This document shows positions 32,245 to 40,132 of a stretch of DNA of 40,236 bases, piece after piece; the stretch's first letter is position 1; each line of letters opens with the position of its first letter. The DNA lies in assembly GCA_016867855.1 (NCBI GenBank), contig VGIO01000006.1:1-40236 (forward strand), written 5' to 3'. The notes under the pieces are model-generated. The model made no database searches and was not told the DNA's origin. It worked only from the letters and a program-made list of their open reading frames with translations. Source of the DNA: Calditrichota bacterium (GTDB lineage Bacteria; Electryoneota; AABM5-125-24; Hatepunaeales; Hatepunaeaceae). Made by a program: the position numbers and the translations under genes.

Positions 32245-33753
32245 TTATCTATCTTGTCCACCGCGCTCAATTTTCTCCCTAAAATCATCAAACTTATCCT
32301 TGCCGGCGGCAAATAAAAGCAGCATTGGACATTTTTCGCGCGCCAATTTTATCATATCATCAGCGATATTTCGAATATCCCATTGTGCATCGGCATCCTG
32401 CCGTAGCCGTGAAAAATGAGTCAATTCGCGAGCGTTGAGTTGCAAAAGGACTCGCCGCCGGTGGGCGTTGGTCAAAACATATTGCGCCGCCGGTCTGTTT
32501 TCAGTCGGCAAATTCTTCAGTAGGATGTTATAAAATTCTTGTGATTTATTAGTATAACTTATGAAATGGCTTTTCAAACTAACGGCTTCGATTGACGGCG
32601 GTATAGTTATACTTAATTCGGGTAGATAATCCTGTTTGATGATAGTTGCGATGCGATGTCGTTTTAGTTGTGCGAAGGCTGAAGCGCTCAATTCGACCTC
32701 AAAGAGAAAGACACCTAACTCCATTTCTCTCAAAAGCGGCGAATGAGCATCCAGATAACCGTGGGCGCGCCATAACAAGGTTTGGCGCTTCGCTTCGGAA
32801 AGCGAAGCCACATAGTTTTTCGCATCTTGGAAAGAAGATTTACCGGCGGCGAACAACATCGCAGCCAGGGCTGTCTGTTCGGCTTCAACTGGAAAAGCCA
32901 GCAGTTTGACCGAGCGAATGGAATCAGACTTAGAACTAACGCCGACTTTTTCAGCCGATGCTCCCAGCGCCTGATAGGAAGTATTAATTTTTAGGTTTGG
33001 TTCAGTATGTCGAATGAGAGATGGCGTTGCGCGGCGCAGAATTGTGAGCATTTGCGCGCTCATCTCACGCGCTTCTTTAAGCCTTGAAGTCGCCGATTGC
33101 CGGATAATATGCTCCGCGGTGCGGGCGTTCATAGTTACGCCGACCTGTCCGCGACAGGACAACGGCAGGACATAACGGCTGTCTTCCCGCGCTATCCCGC
33201 TGCGCGCTCTTTCCGGCAGAGAACTATAATATTCATCTAACTTGGTGGACAGCTGCCGGTAGCCGTCGAATAATTCACGGCATAAATTGTGATACTCGGC
33301 TGTATATTTAGAATTTTTAATCTCTTCCGGCGTTATATAATCGCCGCTCTGCGAAATATAGCGCTGGGAAGACTCAGTGTAGGATGCTAGTCGATGCCCT
33401 TCGAGTTCTTCTATAACTAATCTTGAAATATCGGATACATCCAGGTTGAAAACGGCGTGTTCGGCTACTGAAGCGTGTCCGAAGCCGAATACGATGCGCT
33501 CGTTAGACTCCCGCGCGCGGTTGACCGAATCGCGGGCGTCGCATCGCAATTCGTGAACACTCTTTGGGCTGCGGCTAATACGGGCATACGCTGCTGAAAT
33601 AGTCTCCGGCGTCAAAGGCTCGTTCCGCAAACGCTCTAATAATTCCTCCAGCCGGGCTGAAGCCATATCGCCAAAGCGATACTCTTCGACGACCGCATTG
33701 ACCAATTCGATGGTATCGCTGTCGATGTTGAAACCGGCTAATCTTATATGCAA
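32245..33753 (-). CDS. Double-domain ThyX-like (FAD-dependent thymidylate synthase family) protein
   Basis: 502 residues, roughly twice a classical ThyX. The first half has GHASVAEHAVFNLDVSDISR and LEGHRLASYTESSQRYIS (about 117-134): the S-x3-S-x-R-Y side of the ThyX motif with Gly-His-Arg119-121 in place of Arg-His-Arg. The second half has LKRHRIATIIKQDY with intact Arg365-His-Arg367 and later NARELTHFSRLRQDADAQWDIR, the conserved dUMP/FAD-site region, but lacks the Ser/Arg-Tyr part. The two halves thus look complementary. Methylation of dUMP with methylene-tetrahydrofolate is the family reaction, but whether this fused form makes dTMP is not established by sequence. It leads the seven-gene - strand cluster, ending 25 bases before tatT. 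Confidence 0.82.
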   Translation of the reverse strand: MHIRLAGFNIDSDTIELVNAVVEEYRFGDMASARLEELLERLRNEPLTPETISAAYARISRSPKSVHELRCDARDSVNRARESNERIVFGFGHASVAEHAVFNLDVSDISRLVIEELEGHRLASYTESSQRYISQSGDYITPEEIKNSKYTAEYHNLCRELFDGYRQLSTKLDEYYSSLPERARSGIAREDSRYVLPLSCRGQVGVTMNARTAEHIIRQSATSRLKEAREMSAQMLTILRRATPSLIRHTEPNLKINTSYQALGASAEKVGVSSKSDSIRSVKLLAFPVEAEQTALAAMLFAAGKSSFQDAKNYVASLSEAKRQTLLWRAHGYLDAHSPLLREMELGVFLFEVELSASAFAQLKRHRIATIIKQDYLPELSITIPPSIEAVSLKSHFISYTNKSQEFYNILLKNLPTENRPAAQYVLTNAHRRRVLLQLNARELTHFSRLRQDADAQWDIRNIADDMIKLAREKCPMLLLFAAGKDKFDDFREKIERGGQDR

Positions 33754-33874
33754 GAGATTTTCCTTTTTTATTGTGATTTTAATTTAATGAAATCCAGCCA
33801 TAGAAACAAGTCGATATTTGCTATTTGACTTGATTTGACTTGGAGACTGTTCGCAATGTGTCTATATTGCTATT

Positions 33875-34969
33875 ATGATTAACAGATATAAAATAACAGC
33901 GCTTCTTATTAGCGGCGCTTTAAGCCTCGCCGGCTGTCTGGAGCATAACTACGATTTCAAAGTTCATCCCAACGGCGCTATCGATTGTCATATTTTCATC
34001 CGCGGCGATTTAGTCGATATGGATGATGGGATGGATATCTTTCCCGACACATCTGTCTGGCAGGTTTCGCGCCGCATCGAAGAAGGCGAAAAAGAAACCG
34101 TGCATATTATAGAAGCCAATGCGCAATTGGATAATCCTCTCGATTTGTCTTCCTTATTCAACTGGTCTAAGGAACCTGCCGACTCGCTTCATCTTCGTCG
34201 CGCCTTCGATTTAAAAGTGGAAAAGAACATTCTCTTCAGTCGCTGGCGGTTCTCCGGACTCTTTATTTCCCGCAGTTATAATCGCAAATACGGCGATATT
34301 TGGGATTATGTGCCAGCCGAATGCCGGGTTTTGGAAGATGAAGCACAATTAAATCAGATGTCCTCAAGCGATGTTGACCTGTTGGAAAAGAAGTTTGCGC
34401 TTGGCGTGATACAGTGGAATCGCGCTCGGTTTGAGTGCGTCTTTGAGCGTATTTGGATGAATGCCCGTCGAAGCGACAGTTCTTTAGCCGACACATCCAG
34501 TATAGAATATAACATCGCCCGCAGCGGCTGGTTTGACGACCTGCATCGCTATCTCAACCTGTTGGATGTGCCGAAGCCGGAAGTGGTCAATCTCGATTGG
34601 TGGGTTGACCTGCGGCCACAGTTTCTCGGACGGTTCGCTGATTTTCTTCCGATGGAGAAAATCGACCTCATCGCCGATATCGCCGACGCCGTCGAACGGG
34701 AGTATCTCATCACCCGCGATATGCGCGATGACATTTATCGGGTGCGCGTTTCCCTACCCGGTTGGACGCTAAAAACCGACGGTCAAAAAGACAGCGGCGA
34801 CTGTATCTGGGAATTCACCGGCGAATACCTGCATAACGAGGATGGTGTGATTAACGCCGAATCGATTCAATTCGATTTTATCAATATGACCGGCATTATC
34901 CTCATCATAGCCATAGGTCTTAGTTTAATATATTTCTATCGAAAATCCCGCAAGACGGCTGCAAATTGA
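33875..34969 (+). CDS. Lipoprotein with C-terminal membrane helix, unknown function
   Basis: A 364-residue protein. Signal sequence KITALLISGALSLAGC contains a clear lipobox at Cys21. The following VHPNGAIDCHIFIRGD is a short beta-hairpin with a pattern seen in LppM-like (DUF3153-type) envelope lipoproteins, a weak similarity. A long soluble region with many Trp and Arg residues follows, then a C-terminal helix GIILIIAIGLSLIYFY and the basic tail RKSRKTAAN, giving the protein two membrane anchors. No catalytic motif was recognised. No Shine-Dalgarno sequence is visible before the ATG. Its stop overlaps the TTG start of the phosphatase gene (TTGA). Confidence 0.7.
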   Translation: MINRYKITALLISGALSLAGCLEHNYDFKVHPNGAIDCHIFIRGDLVDMDDGMDIFPDTSVWQVSRRIEEGEKETVHIIEANAQLDNPLDLSSLFNWSKEPADSLHLRRAFDLKVEKNILFSRWRFSGLFISRSYNRKYGDIWDYVPAECRVLEDEAQLNQMSSSDVDLLEKKFALGVIQWNRARFECVFERIWMNARRSDSSLADTSSIEYNIARSGWFDDLHRYLNLLDVPKPEVVNLDWWVDLRPQFLGRFADFLPMEKIDLIADIADAVEREYLITRDMRDDIYRVRVSLPGWTLKTDGQKDSGDCIWEFTGEYLHNEDGVINAESIQFDFINMTGIILIIAIGLSLIYFYRKSRKTAAN

Positions 34970-35826
34970 ACGAGGGTTATAGATATATCGATATCGCCTG
35001 TCGAGCCGCCCGTATAGCCAGCGAGAAACTTGCCCAATGGTTTGGTAGATTGGAATCTAACTCCATCGAGAATAAATCAGTGAACGATTGGGTAAGCGCG
35101 GCTGACCACGCTGCCGAAGAGGCTATCATTGGCTTGCTTCAAAGAGAAACGCCTAATTTTGCTATATTGACGGAGGAGACAGGCTATCTGCCGGGGCAAG
35201 GTCAAGGAAGCGCTTATTGTTGGATAGTTGACCCGCTGGACGGCACGACTAATTTCATTCGCGGCTTCCCGCTTTGGGCAGTTTCGGTGGCTTTGGAGCA
35301 TCGACCGGATAGAAATCGGAAGTGGGGCGAGATTATCGCCGGAACGATCGACATTCCGCTGTTCAAAGAGACATTTTTTGCAATTAAAGGCGAAGGCGCT
35401 TATCGCAATAACGATTTAATCCTGCCCAAAGCCCAATCTAGACCGGTCGATGAAGCCTTGCTCTGCACTGGATTTCCGTTTCGGGCGCAGGAATATCGCG
35501 AGCCTTATTTGAAATTGTTCGGCAAGGTGATGGCTGAATGCGCCAATGTGCGTCGTCCCGGCGCGGTAACTATTGACCTCTGCTATACGGCGTTGGGGAC
35601 TTTCGATGGATTTTGGGAATTGGATTTGTCGCCGTGGGATATCGCCGCCGGCGCGCTCATTATTCAAGAAGCCGGTGGAAGAACGGCGAATTTCTTAGAC
35701 AGCATAGATTTTTTATCCAGCGGCGATATTGTGGCTGGCCGGACGCCGGTCTTCGAGCGTCTTTTGGAATTGACCCAGACCTATTTTCCTTCGCCGCGGG
35801 ATGTGAACAAAGCGCCGTTGCGTTAA
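34966..35826 (+). CDS. Inositol monophosphatase family protein
   Basis: A 286-residue Mg-dependent, Li-sensitive-type phosphatase. EET (70-72) and the metal-binding WIVDPLDGTTNFIRGFP (Asp89, Asp92, Gly93, Thr94) form motif A, and LDLSPWDIAAGALIIQEAGG with Asp225 forms motif B. The substrate may be inositol-1-phosphate, fructose-1,6-bisphosphate, histidinol phosphate or PAP; the sequence alone does not decide. The TTG start at 34966 overlaps the previous stop by 4 bases, indicating coupling with the lipoprotein gene. Confidence 0.93.
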   Translation: MNEGYRYIDIACRAARIASEKLAQWFGRLESNSIENKSVNDWVSAADHAAEEAIIGLLQRETPNFAILTEETGYLPGQGQGSAYCWIVDPLDGTTNFIRGFPLWAVSVALEHRPDRNRKWGEIIAGTIDIPLFKETFFAIKGEGAYRNNDLILPKAQSRPVDEALLCTGFPFRAQEYREPYLKLFGKVMAECANVRRPGAVTIDLCYTALGTFDGFWELDLSPWDIAAGALIIQEAGGRTANFLDSIDFLSSGDIVAGRTPVFERLLELTQTYFPSPRDVNKAPLR

Positions 35827-35865
35827 GACTGCGAACATTCCCCATGCGTGGAGTGCGAGATGTAT

Positions 35866-35885
35866 CCCGGCTTCTTGAAGCCGGG
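35866..35885. repeat. Perfect short palindrome between convergent genes
   Basis: CCCGGCTTC-TT-GAAGCCGGG is a 9-bp perfect stem with a 2-base spacer. It sits between the phosphatase gene (+) and tatA (-). No T-run follows on either strand, so it is more like a REP-type intergenic palindrome than a classical bidirectional terminator. Confidence 0.55.
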
Positions 35886-35923
35886 AATAACTGTCAACCG
35901 CGCTGAGTTGACGGCGGAAAATA

Positions 35924-36124
35924 TCAAGGAATCAGCGGCTTATCGTGCGCAGTGTCTTCCGGCTTGGTCTTTGATGACTCATCATCCTCCCCCTCCTGCA
36001 TCCCTTTCTTAAATTCGCGCACGCCAGAGCCGAAGCCGCGCATAATTTCAGGTATTTTTCGTGCGCCGAATAGAACAATAACAAACATCACTATCAGAGC
36101 GATTTCCCAAGGACCTAATCTCAT
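35924..36124 (-). CDS. tatA: Twin-arginine translocase subunit TatA/TatE
   Basis: A 66-residue protein: short N-terminal helix PWEIALIVMFVIVLFGA, the conserved FGARKIPEIMRGFGSGVREFKKGM amphipathic helix, and an acidic/hydrophilic tail. It forms the Tat export pore. Its ATG overlaps the stop of the nine-heme cytochrome gene (ATGA). The operon encodes a Tat-dependent Rieske protein, so a dedicated or co-regulated TatA makes sense. No tatC is in the window. Confidence 0.92.
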   Translation of the reverse strand: MRLGPWEIALIVMFVIVLFGARKIPEIMRGFGSGVREFKKGMQEGEDDESSKTKPEDTAHDKPLIP

Positions 36125-37428
36125 CGACGAATACCTCCCTGTTTGTTGGTCAAAGCGGCTTTACGGTCGTTTTCGACCTGGTGGATTTTAAGAATTAGCA
36201 ACACAATTAGAAGCGCAATAATCAGTGTCATTATGAGAAAGTATTTATAACGGCTGGACAGTTCCTGTGTCGCGTGCAGACCTTGGGCGTTCACTGCATT
36301 CACCAGGCTGTCGGCATAGTCGAAATGCTGTTGCCAGGCTTCCAGATCAAACGAATGGATAGCGGTGCGCAACTCCAGCATCGCACGGTGGATATCGCCA
36401 TTCAACTGCCAGCGCGCATCGGACACCTCAAGTCCCCGTTTCTCAGCCCGTTTAATCAGCGCTTCGGCCGCGGCGAACTTGCCCGCGAGCGAATCACTTC
36501 CGGCGCTGACTTTACCAGCCATCTGCCAACCAGCATCGCCTTGGCTGTGGCATTGCACACAGACCGCTGGTTGGACCGTCCCCGCCAGTTTTGCCATCGG
36601 TTTGACAATAGTATGTATGCGTGCTAATGGAGCGTTCACATCCGGCGAGGCTTGATGACAAAATGCACACTCCATTGTCCCTAACGCGTCGAATCCGTCC
36701 TTATGCGGGCTGGCGCGGAACAATTTGGCGTTGAGCATATGGCAATGCGAGCATACCTGCCCGACCTGACTCACACCCGGCGGCGCTGCGCCGTGATTGC
36801 CGTGGCAATCGTTGCACACCGGCGCTGTGATGTCGTTCTTGACGAACAACGCGTACCCATGAACATTCGAGGAATCAATATACTGGGTATATTGATGCGT
36901 AGGTATGCCGTAGGTTTGCATTAAAGCCGGATCCGAATGGCATTTAGCGCAGGTCGAAGGCACTTTTTTCGGATGCGCCGATGAACGGGTATCGCCAGAC
37001 GGAAAGACGCCGTGAGCTTTGTGGCAACTGTTACAAACAGCGACTTTATAGTCGCCTTTCTTGAATAGTTCCCCGTGCCGGCTGGTCCAATATTTTTCCA
37101 ACTGGTCAACCGGTAGCGCCGGATTGAAGTTGCGCATATAGCCGGCGTCCGAATGGCAGCGGGCGCAGAACCGCGGAATATCTTTCGGCTTGGGCGCGCC
37201 GACGAAGCCATATTTAGGATTCATCGCCTCTTCATCAGCCAACGCGGAGTTGCCGCCGTGGCAGCCGGCGCAGAATACCCTAGCCCGGCTGTGTGCATCC
37301 TCTTTGCAGTCGGATATGATTTGCTCGTGAATCTGGTTGTGGCATTCGATGCAATTATCGACCGCAATGGCTTGGGAGACGATTATTAAAAGGCTGATGA
37401 TGGTCGTCTTAAAATATATATTGTTCAC
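36121..37428 (-). CDS. Nine-heme c-type cytochrome with C-terminal membrane anchor
   Basis: About 435 residues. The GTG at 37428 is chosen over the ATG at 37452: GGGAGG lies 5-6 bases upstream, and it yields a clean signal peptide (VNNIYFKTTIISLLIIVSQAIA) without overlapping the cytochrome b stop. Nine CxxCH heme-binding motifs follow: CIECH, CAGCH, CARCH, CNSCH, CAKCH, CNDCH, CSHCH, CAFCH and CVQCH. A haem-free helical section of about 80 residues comes next, then a transmembrane helix (YFLIMTLIIALLIVLLILKI) and a short basic tail. In this gene order it occupies the place of cytochrome c1/f and probably accepts electrons from the Rieske centre and hands them on in the periplasm. Confidence 0.92.
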   Translation of the reverse strand: MNNIYFKTTIISLLIIVSQAIAVDNCIECHNQIHEQIISDCKEDAHSRARVFCAGCHGGNSALADEEAMNPKYGFVGAPKPKDIPRFCARCHSDAGYMRNFNPALPVDQLEKYWTSRHGELFKKGDYKVAVCNSCHKAHGVFPSGDTRSSAHPKKVPSTCAKCHSDPALMQTYGIPTHQYTQYIDSSNVHGYALFVKNDITAPVCNDCHGNHGAAPPGVSQVGQVCSHCHMLNAKLFRASPHKDGFDALGTMECAFCHQASPDVNAPLARIHTIVKPMAKLAGTVQPAVCVQCHSQGDAGWQMAGKVSAGSDSLAGKFAAAEALIKRAEKRGLEVSDARWQLNGDIHRAMLELRTAIHSFDLEAWQQHFDYADSLVNAVNAQGLHATQELSSRYKYFLIMTLIIALLIVLLILKIHQVENDRKAALTNKQGGIRR

Positions 37429-37438
37429 TTGAGCCTCC

Positions 37439-38509
37439 CTAATCCAGAACATAACCTAGGATGGTGAACACGGCAAAGTAGAGCAGCACGAACACACCAA
37501 TCGCATCGAGCCAGCGGCTGCGTCGCTCCCGACTTGCTGCGCGGTCGAGCCAGGGCAGCAGAATAATTGCCAATCCCACCAAACCTAAAGCCATAATCCC
37601 CACCATCTCGCCTTCAAATGGTCCTATGTGTGCTGGCAGGAACTTCAGCGACTGAAATACAAACAAGAAATACCATTCAGGTTTTATACCCGCTGGGGCT
37701 GGCGAAAACGGGTCGGCTTTCACGCCTAATTCCCAAGGGAAAAATACCGCTAACATCAAGACTATATTAAAAACGACCATCCATACAATCAAATCGCGCA
37801 GGAAGAAATCCGGCACAAAGGGCATCGAACGCTTCTTTCCATCATCTCGGGAGTGCCCCAGCGGTTTGGACATACCCTGTAGTTGCACGAAAAACAGATG
37901 AACACCTAAAACCACTGCGAACACAATCGGCAGGATGGAGATATGCAAGCCGAAGAAACGCGCCAAGGTCGCGCCGGTAACATCGGCGCCACCGCGCATT
38001 AATCTGAGCGCCATATCGCCGATGAATGGCACGGCGCGGGCGCTGTCAGTGCCAACCTTGGTGGCGAAGAAGGCTAACTCGTTCCACGGCAGCAGATAGC
38101 CGGAAAATCCAAAAGTCAATAGCAGACAGAGCATTATCACACCGGTTACCCAACTCAATTCGCGCGGCTTCCGGTAGGACCGATGAAAAAAGACGCTGAA
38201 CATATGAATGATAGCCGATGCGACCATCAAATTCGCCGACCAAGAATGAACAGAACGAATAAGCCAGCCAAACTTGACTTTGGTGATGATGAACTTCACG
38301 CTTTCAAAGGCGGTATCGACACCGGGCCGGTAATAGAGCAGCAGAAATATACCGGTCAACACCTGCACTCCGAAGAGAAATAATGTGATGCCGCCGAAAT
38401 AATACCAGATGGTTGCGCTATGCAAAGGCACCGATTTTTTCTGGGCAAATTCGCGCAAAGAGTCTATTTTATAGCGTTCATTGAACCAGTTCCACATTTT
38501 ATTATTCAT
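37439..38509 (-). CDS. Cytochrome b (b6-type with fused subunit-IV-like C-terminus) of a bc/b6f-like complex
   Basis: 356 residues with about seven to eight membrane helices. Helix B has His88 and His102 (13 residues between); helix D has His189 and His204 (14 residues between, the b6-type spacing). These ligate the two b hemes. The C-terminal part carries the Qo-site motif PEWY (277-280) and three further helices, so petB- and petD-like parts are joined but shorter than mitochondrial cytochrome b. It oxidises quinol with the Rieske protein. Its start overlaps the Rieske stop by 4 bases. Confidence 0.93.
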   Translation of the reverse strand: MNNKMWNWFNERYKIDSLREFAQKKSVPLHSATIWYYFGGITLFLFGVQVLTGIFLLLYYRPGVDTAFESVKFIITKVKFGWLIRSVHSWSANLMVASAIIHMFSVFFHRSYRKPRELSWVTGVIMLCLLLTFGFSGYLLPWNELAFFATKVGTDSARAVPFIGDMALRLMRGGADVTGATLARFFGLHISILPIVFAVVLGVHLFFVQLQGMSKPLGHSRDDGKKRSMPFVPDFFLRDLIVWMVVFNIVLMLAVFFPWELGVKADPFSPAPAGIKPEWYFLFVFQSLKFLPAHIGPFEGEMVGIMALGLVGLAIILLPWLDRAASRERRSRWLDAIGVFVLLYFAVFTILGYVLD

Positions 38510-38979
38510 CCCTGCGCTCCATCTTGCGATGCGATGAGGATTTCCTCAGCGCCGGGCTGGATTTTAACCGCATACGGCGTCAAAGGTCGGGGCGGCGGTC
38601 CGGAAATATTGCGACCATTGATATCGTAGCGTCCGTTATGGCAGGCGCACCAGACGCCTTCGACTTTGGCGTCGTATTGCACAATGCAGTCCAAGTGTGT
38701 GCAGGTCGCGTTGTAGGCGCGAAACTTACCGTCCGAACCGCGGATAATTATTCCGGGTTTATTGCCGAAACGGAATATCTTCCCGCTGTTTAGCGGAAAA
38801 TCCTTTGCCGGACCGAGATTTACCGACGACACTACAGCCTCTTCCTGTTCAGGCGGCGTCAGATAACGGAATATAGGATAAAACAATCCTATCAGCGCCG
38901 CCAGCCCTGTCCCGCCTAACAAAAGGTCTAAAAACCGCCGCCGGCTAACCGAATAGTTGGGTGTATGTTCTATAGGCAT
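38506..38979 (-). CDS. Rieske [2Fe-2S] iron-sulfur protein
   Basis: 157 residues. The N-terminus has a Tat signal SRRRFLDLLLGGTG that continues into the membrane anchor. The cluster ligands are Cys93-Thr-His95 and Cys111-Ala-Cys113-His114; Cys98 and Cys113 would form the usual disulfide (CTHLDC ... CACHNGRYD). It moves electrons from the quinol site on cytochrome b to the multiheme cytochrome. It is the first gene of the Rieske-cytb-cytc-tatA operon. Confidence 0.95.
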   Translation of the reverse strand: MPIEHTPNYSVSRRRFLDLLLGGTGLAALIGLFYPIFRYLTPPEQEEAVVSSVNLGPAKDFPLNSGKIFRFGNKPGIIIRGSDGKFRAYNATCTHLDCIVQYDAKVEGVWCACHNGRYDINGRNISGPPPRPLTPYAVKIQPGAEEILIASQDGAQG

Positions 38980-38998
38980 ATCTCTTTTATCACTTAAA

Positions 38999-39025
38999 AC
39001 CCCCGCGAATTGCCGGCGGGGGTCT
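38999..39025 (-). terminator. Intrinsic terminator reading leftward
   Basis: On the - strand the stem ACCCCCGC/GCGGGGGT (8 bp, loop of about 9) is followed by a TTTT run. It would end transcripts coming from the four-heme cytochrome gene and insulate the Rieske operon, whose first ATG is 20 bases further on. On the + strand there is no T-tract. Confidence 0.7.
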
Positions 39026-39082
39026 TGTATTAGTTCCTTTTATATCAAATCAACCTTGGACGGTAAATTGAAATCTACCCTC

Positions 39083-39219
39083 CTAGTGTTATGTCAAGCG
39101 TAAGATGTCGTCATCTTTAACGAAGTGAAGGACATCGTCCTAAAGACTTACTTAACCAGACGATAGCCTTCACTTCGTTCAGGATGACATACGACATTGC
39201 ACAATTGACATAACACTAG
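39083..39219. repeat. 137-bp palindromic element with terminal inverted repeats (MITE-like)
   Basis: The ends are perfect 15-bp inverted repeats: CTAGTGTTATGTCAA (39083-39097) and TTGACATAACACTAG (39205-39219). The inner arms are also inverted: ACGAAGTGAAGG (39120-39131) with CCTTCACTTCGT (39167-39178), and ATCGTC (39134-39139) with GACGAT (39159-39164). The right arm read in reverse contains TGTCATCCTGAACGAAGTGA, like a TGTCATCCTGAGCGAAG-type repeat that I recall from many bacterial genomes. There is no coding potential. The rest of the 330-base gap holds only the terminator and AT-rich sequence. Confidence 0.8.
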
Positions 39220-39306
39220 TTCGATTATTCACAAAGTTAAGAAAATAAACGTCTTCTGCCTTAATAGTTCTCTTATTAAAACAGATATGAATTGTATTAA
39301 AAGGAC

Positions 39307-39849
39307 TTAGCCTTTCTTCTCGGCTTGACGGTAGCGGTGGTCGATTTTTTTATGGAACTCTTCGTATTTAAAGCCTTTGAAGGTCGGGCTTTTCTTATTG
39401 TGGCATTCGACGCACTTCTCCTCGGTAGGTTTGGGGATAAAACCGACCTTCTTGGCAGCTTCGATATCTTTGTTGTGCAGCGGTCGAAAGTCGCTGCCTG
39501 GACCGTGGCAGGCTTCGCATTGAATACCTTCGAATTCAGCCGCGTTAGCGGCGTCGAGAACATATCCGCCCTTGTTAAAGCCGGTTGTATGGCATTCCAA
39601 GCACTCGGCTTTCTTCTCCGAACCGTCCTTTTTATCGACTAAGACCTTGTAAGCATTGGCATGCTCGGTCGCCAGCCACTTCTCGTGAACATTGCCCTTG
39701 GCTTCGCCCTTATGACAGATGGAACACTTTTTAATGCCTATATATGCTGGCGCGGCAGCGCTGTCCTTCTTTTCAGCCGGTTTGTCTTGGGCGACGATAT
39801 AACCGGCGGTGAGCATCAGTGTAAATAAACTGATTAAATATTTTCGCAT
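39307..39849 (-). CDS. Four-heme cytochrome c (cytochrome c554-like family)
   Basis: A 180-residue periplasmic protein. The ATG at 39849 has AAGGAAG upstream and opens directly into a signal peptide (MRKYLISLFTLMLTAGYIVAQ); an ATG 11 codons earlier only adds a hydrophilic leader. The heme motifs are CSICH, CLECH, CEACH and CVECH. The spacing pattern GIKKCSICH ... WLATEHANAYKVL ... CLECHTTGFNKGGY ... FEGIQCEACHGPGS ... CVECH is typical of the cytochrome c554 family. It is separated from the Rieske operon by a terminator and the palindromic element. It may be an electron acceptor or shuttle for that complex. Confidence 0.9.
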   Translation of the reverse strand: MRKYLISLFTLMLTAGYIVAQDKPAEKKDSAAAPAYIGIKKCSICHKGEAKGNVHEKWLATEHANAYKVLVDKKDGSEKKAECLECHTTGFNKGGYVLDAANAAEFEGIQCEACHGPGSDFRPLHNKDIEAAKKVGFIPKPTEEKCVECHNKKSPTFKGFKYEEFHKKIDHRYRQAEKKG

Positions 39850-40132
39850 TGGTTTTCTTCCTTGATGTGTGTGGTTGAACAAATGACTATGACAGAGAGT
39901 AATAATCGCTGCCCGACAAGACGGACGCCATGATGTGTTACAGATAATTATGTATTATTAGGTTTTGTTGAGAAATGTCTAAACTGGCAAGGCGCGCGCC
40001 CCCGTGCGCTAACAATTCAACTTGACAAACGGCGGACGAGGGCGTCCACCTTGACGCAAAGTGAATTATCCAGTATATCCTTATTATATGTGGAAGAGAA
40101 TGTCCGCTTTACTTTTATTAGATTCTAAAGTT
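39850..40132. other. Gene-free stretch upstream of the four-heme cytochrome
   Basis: About 280 bases without a credible gene. It holds an imperfect hairpin GGCGGACG-AGGG-CGTCCACC near 40031-40050 and a promoter-like pair on the + strand (TTGACG 40051, TATATC 40074, 17-base spacing) that has no + strand gene behind it inside the window. No clear - strand promoter for the cytochrome gene was identified. Confidence 0.4.

Noticed and set aside
40051-40079. TTGACG/TATATC promoter-like pair on the + strand
   Set aside because: No + strand gene follows within the window and the flanking genes are on the - strand, so it may be chance.
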